Assembly (NCBI GenBank): GCA_964351865.1
Contig: CAYGPJ010000014.1
Span: forward strand, 1 to 64,000
Source: JBCDJI01 sp964351865
Lineage (GTDB): Bacteria; Verrucomicrobiota; Verrucomicrobiia; Methylacidiphilales; JBCBYL01
Length of the DNA: 64,000 nucleotides
Direction of reading: 5' to 3'
Shown: positions 8,236 to 16,178 of the stretch, piece by piece
Layout of the letters: the number at the start of each line of letters is the position of its first letter
Position numbering within the stretch: position 1 is the first letter of the stretch
Made by a program: the position numbers and the translations under genes
Notes under the pieces: generated by a model
Seen by the model: only the letters and a program-made list of their open reading frames with translations
Told to the model about the DNA's origin: nothing
Database searches by the model: none

Positions 8236-9857
8236 TGGCTTTAGTACTTTCAGATAAACAAAGAAACGTTATTCCAAGATGGCGTAAGTCAAAAGTAGCT
8301 GCTCAGTTGGGTGAATTAAACCCATTACCACATCCCTCAAATATTACTGAATTTGATAAAACTAGCATACATGAAAAAATACAAACTTGGCAGGCTGACC
8401 CTGGGTTAGATACGGCTGGTGAGCTAATCTCTGCTGCATTAGTATTGGGTGAATACGACCATGCTAAAGAGGCAATAAATTATTTCTTAAAAAATAAGAA
8501 AAGGTTATCAGAAACTGACAATAAAATTGCATCGATAATCTCGAATACTAAGGATGAAGTTTCGCAGTTTACTTCTGTTGATAGTCCAGAAGATACAATA
8601 GCTGGATTAAGGAAAAAAATCCGTGATTCAAGAAACCGTTCTAGAGCAAACCCTAAAAACGTATTAGCATGGGTCGATTTAGCTCGGGCTTATGTATCTT
8701 TAGGCCTACATCATAAAGCGATTGATAATATCGAAATTGCTTTGAGGCTTTTTCCAAATAATAGATTTGTATTAAGATCTGCTACACGCCTGTTTCTTAC
8801 TTCAGAAGATCCGGAGAGAGCATTAAAATTGCTGAGAGGCAGCCCGCTAATAAAAAAAGATCCGTGGCTTTTATCAGCTGAAATAGCCTCATCTTCAGCT
8901 GCACAAGATAAATCAAGAGTTAATAATACTGTTAGGCGAAGTATAATAAATTTGGATGTGGCCCCATTTCATTTATCTGAGTTATATGCGGCACTAGCTA
9001 CCGAAGAGTTTCTTTCAGGAAATGACAAAAAAGCAAAAAAGTTATTTCAGAGTGCGCTAGAACAGCCAACGGATAATGTGCTAGCGCAAGCAGAATGGAC
9101 GGAAAAAAATGGGCTATTTTTGCCATACCATGAGGGTTTGCGATCGATGCCGTATTCCTACGAGGCAAGAGCACTAAATTTAATACAAGATGAAGATTGG
9201 AGTGGGGCCGTAGAGCAGTGTGGGTATTGGCACCGAGATGAACCGTTTTCATCCAGGCCAAGTTTAGAGGCGTCCTTTATAGCCTCAACCTATCTTGAGG
9301 ATTATGCGTTGGCTGAAAAAATATCAAGAACTGGCTTGCAATCCCAACCGTACAATAATGATCTAATGAATAATCTGGCATACGACCTTGCATGCCAAGA
9401 TAAAATCCAAGAGGCTAAAAGTGTAATAAATAAAATAGATCAACATAACTCGGTATGTCTAAAGCTTTGCGTTACAGCCACAAAAGGGCTTATTAGTTTT
9501 AGATCTGGTGATTTGGATGAAGGGCGCAGTTTCTATGAGGAAGCCATAAGTGGCGCAGAAAAGGCGGGTGAAAAAGAATTAAAAATGAGAGCATCAGTTA
9601 ATTTATGTAATGAAGAAATACGAGTTGGTTCAGACAAAGTGTTTCCAATGCTAAATAATGTTCTTCAAGGGGTGCAGGGATTTACCTCTGCGGAAGTAAA
9701 GAAATCTATAAAAAAACTTAGATATGAAATTGAACATACGGATGCGAAAATCTTGCGCGAAGACCCAAAGTTAATGGATTGTCTCGATAAATTGAATAGC
9801 TCCATTAAAGAGAGCCTTTCAAAAAAGTCAGCGGGGTTTAGCGGGGTCGAGGCGTGA
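8235..9857 (+). CDS. TPR-repeat protein coupled to the kinase
   Basis: A 540-residue helical protein whose start overlaps the kinase stop by one base. TPR-like helix pairs are visible around 140-205 (for example NVLAWVDLARAYVSLGLHHK) and again around 345-460. There is no catalytic motif, signal peptide or membrane segment, so it is probably a scaffold or sensor partner of the kinase. The last codons (GVEA, stop) come from the start of a 71-bp hairpin at 9843-9913. Removing it would fuse residue 536 to the frame 9914-10060, giving about 584 residues. The present protein is therefore probably truncated by an insertion. AT-rich like its neighbours. Confidence 0.75.
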   Translation: MALVLSDKQRNVIPRWRKSKVAAQLGELNPLPHPSNITEFDKTSIHEKIQTWQADPGLDTAGELISAALVLGEYDHAKEAINYFLKNKKRLSETDNKIASIISNTKDEVSQFTSVDSPEDTIAGLRKKIRDSRNRSRANPKNVLAWVDLARAYVSLGLHHKAIDNIEIALRLFPNNRFVLRSATRLFLTSEDPERALKLLRGSPLIKKDPWLLSAEIASSSAAQDKSRVNNTVRRSIINLDVAPFHLSELYAALATEEFLSGNDKKAKKLFQSALEQPTDNVLAQAEWTEKNGLFLPYHEGLRSMPYSYEARALNLIQDEDWSGAVEQCGYWHRDEPFSSRPSLEASFIASTYLEDYALAEKISRTGLQSQPYNNDLMNNLAYDLACQDKIQEAKSVINKIDQHNSVCLKLCVTATKGLISFRSGDLDEGRSFYEEAISGAEKAGEKELKMRASVNLCNEEIRVGSDKVFPMLNNVLQGVQGFTSAEVKKSIKKLRYEIEHTDAKILREDPKLMDCLDKLNSSIKESLSKKSAGFSGVEA

Positions 9858-9913
9858 CGGGCTTTTGCCCGAATAGTGTCAATTCGGGCAATAGCCCGTC
9901 ACGCCTCGACCCC
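9843..9913. repeat. 71-bp hairpin (REPIN) inside the operon
   Basis: Arms of about 32 bases starting GGGGTCGAGGCGTGACGGGC pair almost perfectly around a 7-base loop. The outer motif GTCAAGCC/TCGACCCC recurs at 11036-11056, about 12917-12927 and 41086-41104, and with one change in the tandem set at 39383-39476. The length is not a multiple of three and shifts the frame of the TPR gene. Confidence 0.88.
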
Positions 9914-10060
9914 AAAGATTCTCGCCTAGTTGCTTTCGAGACTAAAGCCGATTTATCCCTAATCACCTATTTTGATGAGCAAGCGTACATGGATAATCGG
10001 ATTACTCAGGTTGAACTGATAGATATTCTGGAATACTTTCCAAGACCTGCGGAGATTTAG
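9914..10060 (+). pseudogene. Severed 3' end of the TPR gene
   Basis: This open frame (KDSRLVAFETKADL to EYFPRPAEI, 48 codons plus stop) can be read from a start inside the hairpin (9854), giving a 68-residue ORF whose first 20 residues are all repeat sequence. In frame terms it is the continuation of the TPR gene if the 71-bp hairpin is removed exactly. Its stop lies three bases before the nuclease ATG at 10064, as expected for the original last codons of an operon gene. Whether a separate small protein is now made is unknown. Confidence 0.6.
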
Positions 10061-10063
10061 AGT

Positions 10064-11026
10064 ATGGCAGGTGGTATATCATGGCAGGAATTTGAAGCTA
10101 TTGTGGCTCGCCTCCAAAAAAGTTTCTCAAGCGGGCTTGTCACAACTAATGACAAGTTGATGGGGCGAAATTCAGGTGTTAGAAGGCAAATTGATGTAGC
10201 AATTAGAGCGGACGTTGGCGGAGAGGAACTACTTATCATAGTAGAGTGCAAGAAATGGACACGTAAAGTAGATGTACAGGCTGTAGAGTCCTTTGCTGGC
10301 GTAAAGGATGATGTGTCCGCGCACTTAGGTATAATGGTTTCAACTAAAGGTTTTAGCAAAGCCGCGACTAATACCGCCAAGGCAAAGAACATTAGCCTTT
10401 ATCGATACGAAGACACTTTGAAGGAGGGGTGGCCAAGTGGGTTGAAAACGCATCTGCTAGTAGAATTTTGGGAGCTTGTCCCCCATACAGCGCACTACAT
10501 ACTTAAAGACGGTAGCACTGAGCAAATTGCAAGTGATGTCGGGCTAGACTTTATTGAGACTAAAGACGGCTCTCCTGAGCCACTTGCTACCGTAATTAGA
10601 AAAATTTGGGATAGTCTGGATGAAAAAGAAAAATACGACAGAAGCTGGAAATCCACAGTAGTCTGTGATGCTCCAGAGAGACCAGATATCGAAAGTTTAG
10701 TTGTGGGGGCGCACTCGACATTTGTGAGGGGGTATAGGTGGGGGCGTCTACAGTGCGAGGGTCTTGTAGATGATGCCAAAAGTCATATTAAGGTTGATAA
10801 GTGGAAAATGGTTTTTGAAGGTGATTTAATTCCACTAGCTAGTGAGAACCTTCCCCCAAAAGCAGAATCGCTCTCTTTGCTAATAAGGGGGACTCATGTT
10901 AAAACGAAAGATCGGGTAATTGAGGCTAGGGCTAAATTAATAAAGGTGGGAACTCTAGAGCTTGAAGCAAAATTCACAAAGGTCACCGAACTGGGTTACA
11001 ACAAAAATCTCTCTGTTACCAAATAG
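10064..11026 (+). CDS. Mrr-type restriction endonuclease-like protein
   Basis: The N-terminal half (5-130) is a PD-(D/E)XK nuclease of the Mrr/Mrr_cat kind: D44 in RRQIDVAI and E61-C-K63 in IIVECKKW, followed by a Q-A-V-E-S-F helix (VDVQAVESFAGVKDD) and GIMVSTKGFSKAA. Such enzymes cut DNA and in E. coli Mrr act on modified DNA. The C-terminal half (about 130-320) is not recognised and may be a recognition or effector domain. It follows the TPR gene by a few bases and is AT-rich, so the kinase, TPR protein and nuclease probably form one functional unit, plausibly phage defence. Confidence 0.8.
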   Translation: MAGGISWQEFEAIVARLQKSFSSGLVTTNDKLMGRNSGVRRQIDVAIRADVGGEELLIIVECKKWTRKVDVQAVESFAGVKDDVSAHLGIMVSTKGFSKAATNTAKAKNISLYRYEDTLKEGWPSGLKTHLLVEFWELVPHTAHYILKDGSTEQIASDVGLDFIETKDGSPEPLATVIRKIWDSLDEKEKYDRSWKSTVVCDAPERPDIESLVVGAHSTFVRGYRWGRLQCEGLVDDAKSHIKVDKWKMVFEGDLIPLASENLPPKAESLSLLIRGTHVKTKDRVIEARAKLIKVGTLELEAKFTKVTELGYNKNLSVTK

Positions 11027-11035
11027 TCTAAGTCT

Positions 11036-11056
11036 GAGTGGTCAAGCCTCGACCCC
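11036..11056. repeat. REP copy, GTCAAGCCTCGACCCC type
   Basis: A single copy of the motif that forms the outer arms of the hairpin at 9843-9913. It sits between the convergent nuclease and hydrolase-GNAT genes. Confidence 0.65.
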
Positions 11057-11077
11057 TAAGAGACCAAGATGCCGTGA

Positions 11078-12868
11078 TTATGTCTTCTCCATTAATATAC
11101 AACCATGAGGCTGATTTGGTAGAAAATTAGGTAATGGGCGGATTATATTAAAACCGTTTTTTTTGTAGAGCTCTACTATATCATCTTTTGCGACTAAAGT
11201 TGTTTTGTTTATTGAATAATAGGTTCTTATTTCATCTAATGCCATGAGCATCTGAGTTGCTAATCCTTTTCTTCTAAATCTTTCTGAAACGGCTATAAAT
11301 ATTACGTACATTTCGTTTCCGTGAATGTTGTGGTGTAGTGGGAAGTCTTTTATTTCATCAAAACGTTCAAATTTTCTAGTTTTCCAAATTATGGCTTGCA
11401 GGTAACCGATAATTTTTTTCTTATGCTCTACTACCAAAAAACCATCTGAGAATGCACGAAACCTATAGTTGAGTTGTATTCTGTTCGCATTATTTGGTCC
11501 CTCAATACGCGATTCCAAACTAGCTACCTTATCTAGATCGACCTCTGATGCGCTTCTAATTATGAAGGGCTTATTATCTATGATAACTTTTAAATAAGTT
11601 TTTTTTCCGTATTTATCTTCGTGGTTTTTTCTGACATCTGAAGATTCGAAGTAAAAAATCAGTCCATCATGGCTCTCTGAATTGTTAAATATAGCTTCAT
11701 ACATGTGTCGTTTATCCAATAACTGAGTTTTTGTTAACTCGACTTCTTCCATTAATTCGAGATTTTTTGTCAAAAATAGTCTAGGTGGATGCAAGCTATG
11801 GAAGGAAGTTAATCGGAATTTAATTTTTTCAGCTCGTTTGATGTCAAAATGATCAAAATCGCCCTTCTTTAGATTAATGGTATGTCCAAAATAAAACTTG
11901 TATCGTACAACGTAGTTTCTGTTTCGACTTATGGGATCAACTTGGATATGAAATTTCTTTTTTCCAAAATAATCGTCATCAATTGTGTAGTTTAGGTGTG
12001 CTCTGTCGCTATTCATACAACACAGATGCATCTTTTCAATTTCAAGATTGCCACTCCCAGTAATTGCAAATGGAATTTTGGTAATAGGTTCGTCTGACAG
12101 GTTAATAATTGAGTGCTTATATCTAGCCGAATATTGACCCATTCTGTCTATGTAAGCATGAAAAGACTTTTCATTGTATTGCAAGCCATTAGGAAGGCTT
12201 TTGTCGCCGATAGAATTCTTTTGAATTTTTGAAAATTCGTCTTCACATAAAATCTTTTCACTTATATTAAAATTCCTTTTTATAATAAAAGGCACCCAAG
12301 ACTGTTTTATGTGTTTCTTTAGAGATGCGGCAGATGAATGAGAATATTTCGGATAGTTTTTTTCTATTATTTTATTTTTAAATTTACCTTTGTAGTGAAA
12401 ACCTTCTTGTCCTGAGTTCCCTGCTTCAGAACCTAGGGCCCATTTGCTAAGCTTCACTACTTTATCTAGCCAGCCAACTTCGTGGAGTAATCCCTTAAGC
12501 TGTTTGTTTGAAAAAAATGGAGTCCAATCCGTCTTGGGATCTAGTATCGATCCAAACATTATACATTTATTAAATTTTATTTCCTCAAATGTAGACATGC
12601 TCTGAAAAACTATCCAAGTGCCGAAACTATGACATATAATCGATGGTAGTTCTCCGTCCTCTACCTCCCGATCATAGAATTCTTGAAAGTCAGATATTAC
12701 TTTCAATCTACTTTTTTTATTCAGGAACTGTAAGATATTGAAATATCCAAACCTACCATATTGGAAATGTAATATTTTAACGCCTCGATCATTTAGAGTT
12801 TCAATTTCATCTAGGACTCTATACCACGGATCGCTGGTTCTTATGCCATGTACTGTAATTAACTTCAC
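11078..12868 (-). CDS. Alpha/beta-hydrolase fused to a GNAT acetyltransferase
   Basis: A 596-residue protein in three parts. Residues 1-200 look like an alpha/beta-hydrolase: oxyanion-hole region ITVHGIRT (4-11) and nucleophile elbow CHSFG with S81. Residues about 230-420 are rich in predicted beta strands and unrecognised. Residues about 450-596 are a GNAT domain (VVEHKKKIIGYLQA, IAVSERFRRKGLATQML with the acetyl-CoA loop RRKGLAT, YKKNGFNIIRPL). No signal peptide, so cytoplasmic. Very AT-rich. It converges on the nuclease gene and lies in the accessory island. Substrate unknown; an ester or lipid hydrolase coupled to acetylation would be unusual. Confidence 0.7.
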   Translation of the reverse strand: MKLITVHGIRTSDPWYRVLDEIETLNDRGVKILHFQYGRFGYFNILQFLNKKSRLKVISDFQEFYDREVEDGELPSIICHSFGTWIVFQSMSTFEEIKFNKCIMFGSILDPKTDWTPFFSNKQLKGLLHEVGWLDKVVKLSKWALGSEAGNSGQEGFHYKGKFKNKIIEKNYPKYSHSSAASLKKHIKQSWVPFIIKRNFNISEKILCEDEFSKIQKNSIGDKSLPNGLQYNEKSFHAYIDRMGQYSARYKHSIINLSDEPITKIPFAITGSGNLEIEKMHLCCMNSDRAHLNYTIDDDYFGKKKFHIQVDPISRNRNYVVRYKFYFGHTINLKKGDFDHFDIKRAEKIKFRLTSFHSLHPPRLFLTKNLELMEEVELTKTQLLDKRHMYEAIFNNSESHDGLIFYFESSDVRKNHEDKYGKKTYLKVIIDNKPFIIRSASEVDLDKVASLESRIEGPNNANRIQLNYRFRAFSDGFLVVEHKKKIIGYLQAIIWKTRKFERFDEIKDFPLHHNIHGNEMYVIFIAVSERFRRKGLATQMLMALDEIRTYYSINKTTLVAKDDIVELYKKNGFNIIRPLPNFLPNQPHGCILMEKT

Positions 12869-12972
12869 AAAGAATAAATAAACTAACTAGATCCAAATAC
12901 AAATAATATTCTACGTGGTCGAGGCTTCAACCTTCGCTAAGGCTACGGCTCGACAGGTGACTCTTGACTGGT

Positions 12973-13113
12973 TTAATTTTTGAAATGGTCTTCGTGGCAC
13001 TGGCTTGCGTGCAGCACACGAAATACAACTACTCGGCTATCAATAACCTGATAGAACAGTTTGTAGGGAAACTTATTGGGCAGAATACGCCTGAAGTTCA
13101 GGTAATAGAGAAG
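12973..13113 (-). pseudogene. C-terminal fragment of a RelE/ParE-type toxin
   Basis: The minus strand reads ...YYLNFRRILPNKFPYKLF then YQVIDSRVVVFRVLHASQCH to the stop at 12973. This matches the end of ParE/RelE toxins (KFPY.iyY.v...i.vl.vlHa). Only about 46 of the usual 90-100 residues remain. The 5' side is cut at the inverted repeat 13114-13197. The probable start of the same gene, just after an antitoxin fragment, lies at 17322-17430. Confidence 0.7.
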
Positions 13114-13197
13114 AAAAGGGTCAGGTGACAAATTTTGACAAAATAGTCTGACTGGGGGAGAGTAAGAAAAGCAAAAGTTAAAATTTGTCACCTGACC
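13114..13197. repeat. REPIN with GGTCAGGTGAC ends
   Basis: Arms GGTCAGGTGACAAATTTTGA and its near-complement at 13177-13197 (one mismatch) flank a 40-base centre. The outer 11 bases match the ends of the 185-bp element found at 17564 and elsewhere, so the two families share termini. A loose half-site (TTTTGACCCCTTA) follows at 13203-13215. The remainder up to 13302 holds nothing recognisable. Confidence 0.85.
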
Positions 13198-13302
13198 GCT
13201 AATTTTGACCCCTTATTTGTAGCAGTATCAGCAACACGGAACGTATCGGATAGGTAACCTGAAGGTATAGGGTTTGGGGTGTTCAGGAGATAGTGTATTT
13301 GC

Positions 13303-13890
13303 TTAGAATAGCTTGCAAAATACACAACCGTCTGGCCGATCGGATTTCATTTTAGCATAAGCAGATTCGGCGGCTGCAATATGTACTGCTAACTCCGGGG
13401 TGTAGATCATAAAGTCATTCAACGATTGAATATACGCAATTTTGGCCGCAAGGAAGTGGCTTCTGTTATCATCGGTAATAGAAACATCAGAAAGAATTTG
13501 AAGTTCTTCGAATCTGGAAGTAATTTCATCTAAACACTTATTAACCTTACCCGAAATATCAGGTTTATTCTCAAAAAGCGGACGTAAGACACGCTTGATA
13601 TTAGATGAGGAATTATGCAGCTTATTAACATCTTCTTTGTTTAAATGAGCCAGACCGTTGGAGATATCGAATTTTGAGACGTCATTCAAAATACTGTCAC
13701 TGGCAACATTTAAATCAAAGGCATACTTATAAAAAAGAGCGCTGTATGATTTGACCGCATCCAGCTGATTTTTTTGTTCTTCCTTTTGCTTGTCCAAGGC
13801 AAAAGAAATGAAAAGGAACAGAAGGGTGATGGTTACGCCGAATAAGACTTTATCGACAAACATCTCCAGTAATTTAGCTTTAGGAATCAT
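13303..13890 (-). CDS. Single-pass membrane protein, unknown function
   Basis: 195 residues. One N-terminal transmembrane helix (VLFGVTITLLFLFISFAL, about 15-32) is followed by a mostly helical soluble region and a C-terminal CVFC pair (DGCVFCKLF). Last gene of a minus-strand operon: its ATG is one base from the stop of the gene upstream. No family recognised. AT-rich. Confidence 0.6.
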   Translation of the reverse strand: MIPKAKLLEMFVDKVLFGVTITLLFLFISFALDKQKEEQKNQLDAVKSYSALFYKYAFDLNVASDSILNDVSKFDISNGLAHLNKEDVNKLHNSSSNIKRVLRPLFENKPDISGKVNKCLDEITSRFEELQILSDVSITDDNRSHFLAAKIAYIQSLNDFMIYTPELAVHIAAAESAYAKMKSDRPDGCVFCKLF

Positions 13891-13891
13891 A

Positions 13892-14458
13892 TTATTGAGG
13901 GTTCATGACCAGCGTTCGCGTTTCGTAGCCGGGAATGGTGATTTCCCAACGGTTTTTACCTTCCGGAAGGATATGATCCGCACGCTCATGGTAGATAATC
14001 GAGCTGGCGTCAGTGTAGGAATAGGAATACTCATGCTCAACTTTATCAGATCCATTTTTAAATCGGCGTATGATGGCATCACCGGTCACTGGAGGACCTT
14101 TCAACTTAAAGTAAAACACGGTTGATCGGCGATAAGGCAGGGTCAGGTTTTCCAATCGTCGATTTTTGACATACCTTACATAACGTAGAATTCTATCATA
14201 AAAACCGGGGGCAATATCAATTTCCCCCGGAGGGAGTGGATGAACGAATGAGGGATGGACATTGCTTAGATGTTTGATGCGGTCAACGGTCAATGGCTCG
14301 TTCACCTGATCGTCTGTTTTAAAATATCCAAACGGATATGCAGCACTTTTTTCTGGGCAGAAAAGGAGGGTAAGTTCAATCGTTGGTTCCTCAGACAATA
14401 CGGTCTCTGTTATGAAAAAACAGTGAGTCGCTAAGAAAAACAATAACAAGTAGCGCAT
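13892..14458 (-). CDS. Secreted protein, unknown function
   Basis: I place the start at ATG 14458, giving about 188 residues beginning with a signal peptide (MRYLLLFFLATHCFFITETV, cut near LSEEP). The frame is open to an ATG at 14524, but that adds 22 residues before the signal sequence. The mature part is beta-strand-rich, with no motif recognised. It lies between the DUF900 hydrolase and the membrane protein and probably acts outside the cytoplasmic membrane. Confidence 0.6.
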   Translation of the reverse strand: MRYLLLFFLATHCFFITETVLSEEPTIELTLLFCPEKSAAYPFGYFKTDDQVNEPLTVDRIKHLSNVHPSFVHPLPPGEIDIAPGFYDRILRYVRYVKNRRLENLTLPYRRSTVFYFKLKGPPVTGDAIIRRFKNGSDKVEHEYSYSYTDASSIIYHERADHILPEGKNRWEITIPGYETRTLVMNPQ

Positions 14459-14556
14459 AATTATATGGGTATGTTTGGGTGTGAGAATATAAATACTTAA
14501 GGCAAATGAAAAGGGGTTGATCAATTTTTTTCGCGACTCACTAACATTAAGTCAGG

Positions 14557-15642
14557 TTATGTTAATTCGTAATAATTTCCCTCAGGACGGAAGCGCATTT
14601 TTGATTCTGCGATACCTCCTTCAAATGCGCTTACAAATAGTTCTTTCAGGTCTCTATTCTTTTTCACCGGATCACCAATAAAATACCCGTGTTCACCTTT
14701 GACCCAGGAGGCATTGGTCACATTCAGGTAAGTAACATTTTGTGCCACAAGATTCTTTAAGTAATGCCCGAGACGCGCTAGCTGTTCATCTCCAGGCTTA
14801 CGACGTGACCATTTCAAGGCGAAGTCGTTCTCGTTAATCACGACATATAAACGATTTCTCACCTGAAGAGTCTGAGTCCATTCATCATGCTTCTTGTTAT
14901 TGGCATCTGCAGCTAATAGCGTGATGTTATCGAAAACAAGAGATTTCGCATCACTATTGCCCGGCATCAGTGCATATTTTAGAACGTAGTTCCCCATACT
15001 ATGGCAGAGCAGATTTATGCTAGAGTTACATTGTGAGTTAAAGGTTTCAGCGTATTGAATTTGAGCGGCCAGTGGGTTGTTGCTATTAGCATTGTGGGCT
15101 GATTTCTGGAGTTTTTTGCGAAGTCCATCAGTCAATTTTTCGTGATAGAAACTGATTTTGTTTATTGTTCTGTTTAAGGCATCAGCGGAAGCTCTAGCAT
15201 CGCGTTTATCGCTTAAATAAGCGGGATAACCCTCTATACCTCCACCATTCGCAGGCCATGAAAAAACCAGTGGAATAACGTTGTAACGTTTCTCTAGTTC
15301 TGAGCATGTTGCAAAGATGTCGCTCATGTCATTGTTGTATCCGTGGACATAGAGGAGTATGTGTTTTTTCTCCCGACGTGCTCGCCCATAAATCGAACAA
15401 GCAGCGGCCAGGCTTCCGTACCACGGCTTGGCAGGGTCCAGATCAAGATGGTGTTTGTTGATTAATTTTTCAGCGACAGCTGGATCGAGTTGATCATCTT
15501 GAACGCTGACACGATAACTTTTCCCTGAGCGGGTAACTTCCACGAGTCTAAGTTCATTAGGTCCCTTCTCATTGGGAACTTTCTCAAAAATCTTTAATCC
15601 GGTGGCATTGACGTTAAGTCTGCGATTAGTGATGACATACAT
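14557..15642 (-). CDS. DUF900-type alpha/beta-hydrolase
   Basis: 361 residues. The family pattern is clear: LLYVHGYNNDMSD (97-109), VFSWPANGG (127-134), and the nucleophile elbow LLCHSMGNYVL with S215. Acid and histidine candidates lie in INENDFALKWS and GEHGYF near the C-terminus. No signal peptide is seen. DUF900 proteins are serine hydrolases of unknown substrate, often beside lipoproteins or surface proteins. Central gene of a minus-strand operon of secreted and membrane-anchored proteins, so an envelope ester or lipid target is plausible. Confidence 0.8.
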   Translation of the reverse strand: MYVITNRRLNVNATGLKIFEKVPNEKGPNELRLVEVTRSGKSYRVSVQDDQLDPAVAEKLINKHHLDLDPAKPWYGSLAAACSIYGRARREKKHILLYVHGYNNDMSDIFATCSELEKRYNVIPLVFSWPANGGGIEGYPAYLSDKRDARASADALNRTINKISFYHEKLTDGLRKKLQKSAHNANSNNPLAAQIQYAETFNSQCNSSINLLCHSMGNYVLKYALMPGNSDAKSLVFDNITLLAADANNKKHDEWTQTLQVRNRLYVVINENDFALKWSRRKPGDEQLARLGHYLKNLVAQNVTYLNVTNASWVKGEHGYFIGDPVKKNRDLKELFVSAFEGGIAESKMRFRPEGNYYELT

Positions 15643-15839
15643 TTTTGGGGATTCCTTTTCTATAATGGGTTTTATGAATTATTAGAAATAGCCAGCCTTG
15701 TCAGGATGCGGCGATCTGAAAAAAAGATTTCATCTTTTGGTAGCTGTTGGGTTTATAGTTGAGTAAACTAAGTGAACAGACGGGCAATGTGAGATTTCGG
15801 TTGATCGGGCAGGTATAGAATGTGGAGTTTAATTTACAT

Positions 15840-16178
15840 TTACGGAATGAGTGCGACAATACGCGCTGCAAAATCGACGATATTTTTGATTCCGTTTATT
15901 ACCTTCCTGGTGGTTTCTAGATTTGTAGTCACTTCGTCCACCCGTTTGATTCCTGTTTTAAGGTCTGAGTTCAATAGGTTAAATTCGTTACTTATATCCG
16001 AGAGGGTCGAATTTTCTAGTGCTGAAATGAGCGAATTTAATCGTCTTCTCTCTTCTATATAGAAATCATATTGATCGATGCTACCGGTGCGCATGAAATC
16101 GCGAACAGCCGTGCTTCGAATGGCTCGATTGATACGATAGAGTTCCTGAATTAAATCATTTTTTTCCTGTAGCGTCAT
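15840..16178 (-). CDS. Small helical protein, unknown
   Basis: 112 residues, nearly all helical and probably coiled coil (DISNEFNLLNSDLKTGIKRV, then a hydrophobic C-terminal helix ending FAARIVALIP). No signal peptide. Its ATG overlaps the stop of the lipoprotein gene by four bases (ATGA), so the two are coupled. It may bind the lipoprotein or the membrane through its C-terminal helix; no family recognised. Confidence 0.6.
   Translation of the reverse strand: MTLQEKNDLIQELYRINRAIRSTAVRDFMRTGSIDQYDFYIEERRRLNSLISALENSTLSDISNEFNLLNSDLKTGIKRVDEVTTNLETTRKVINGIKNIVDFAARIVALIP

Noticed and set aside
9854..10060. A separate 68-residue gene between TPR and nuclease genes
   Set aside because: The first 20 residues are hairpin sequence, and the rest fits the TPR gene's own end after removing 71 bp.
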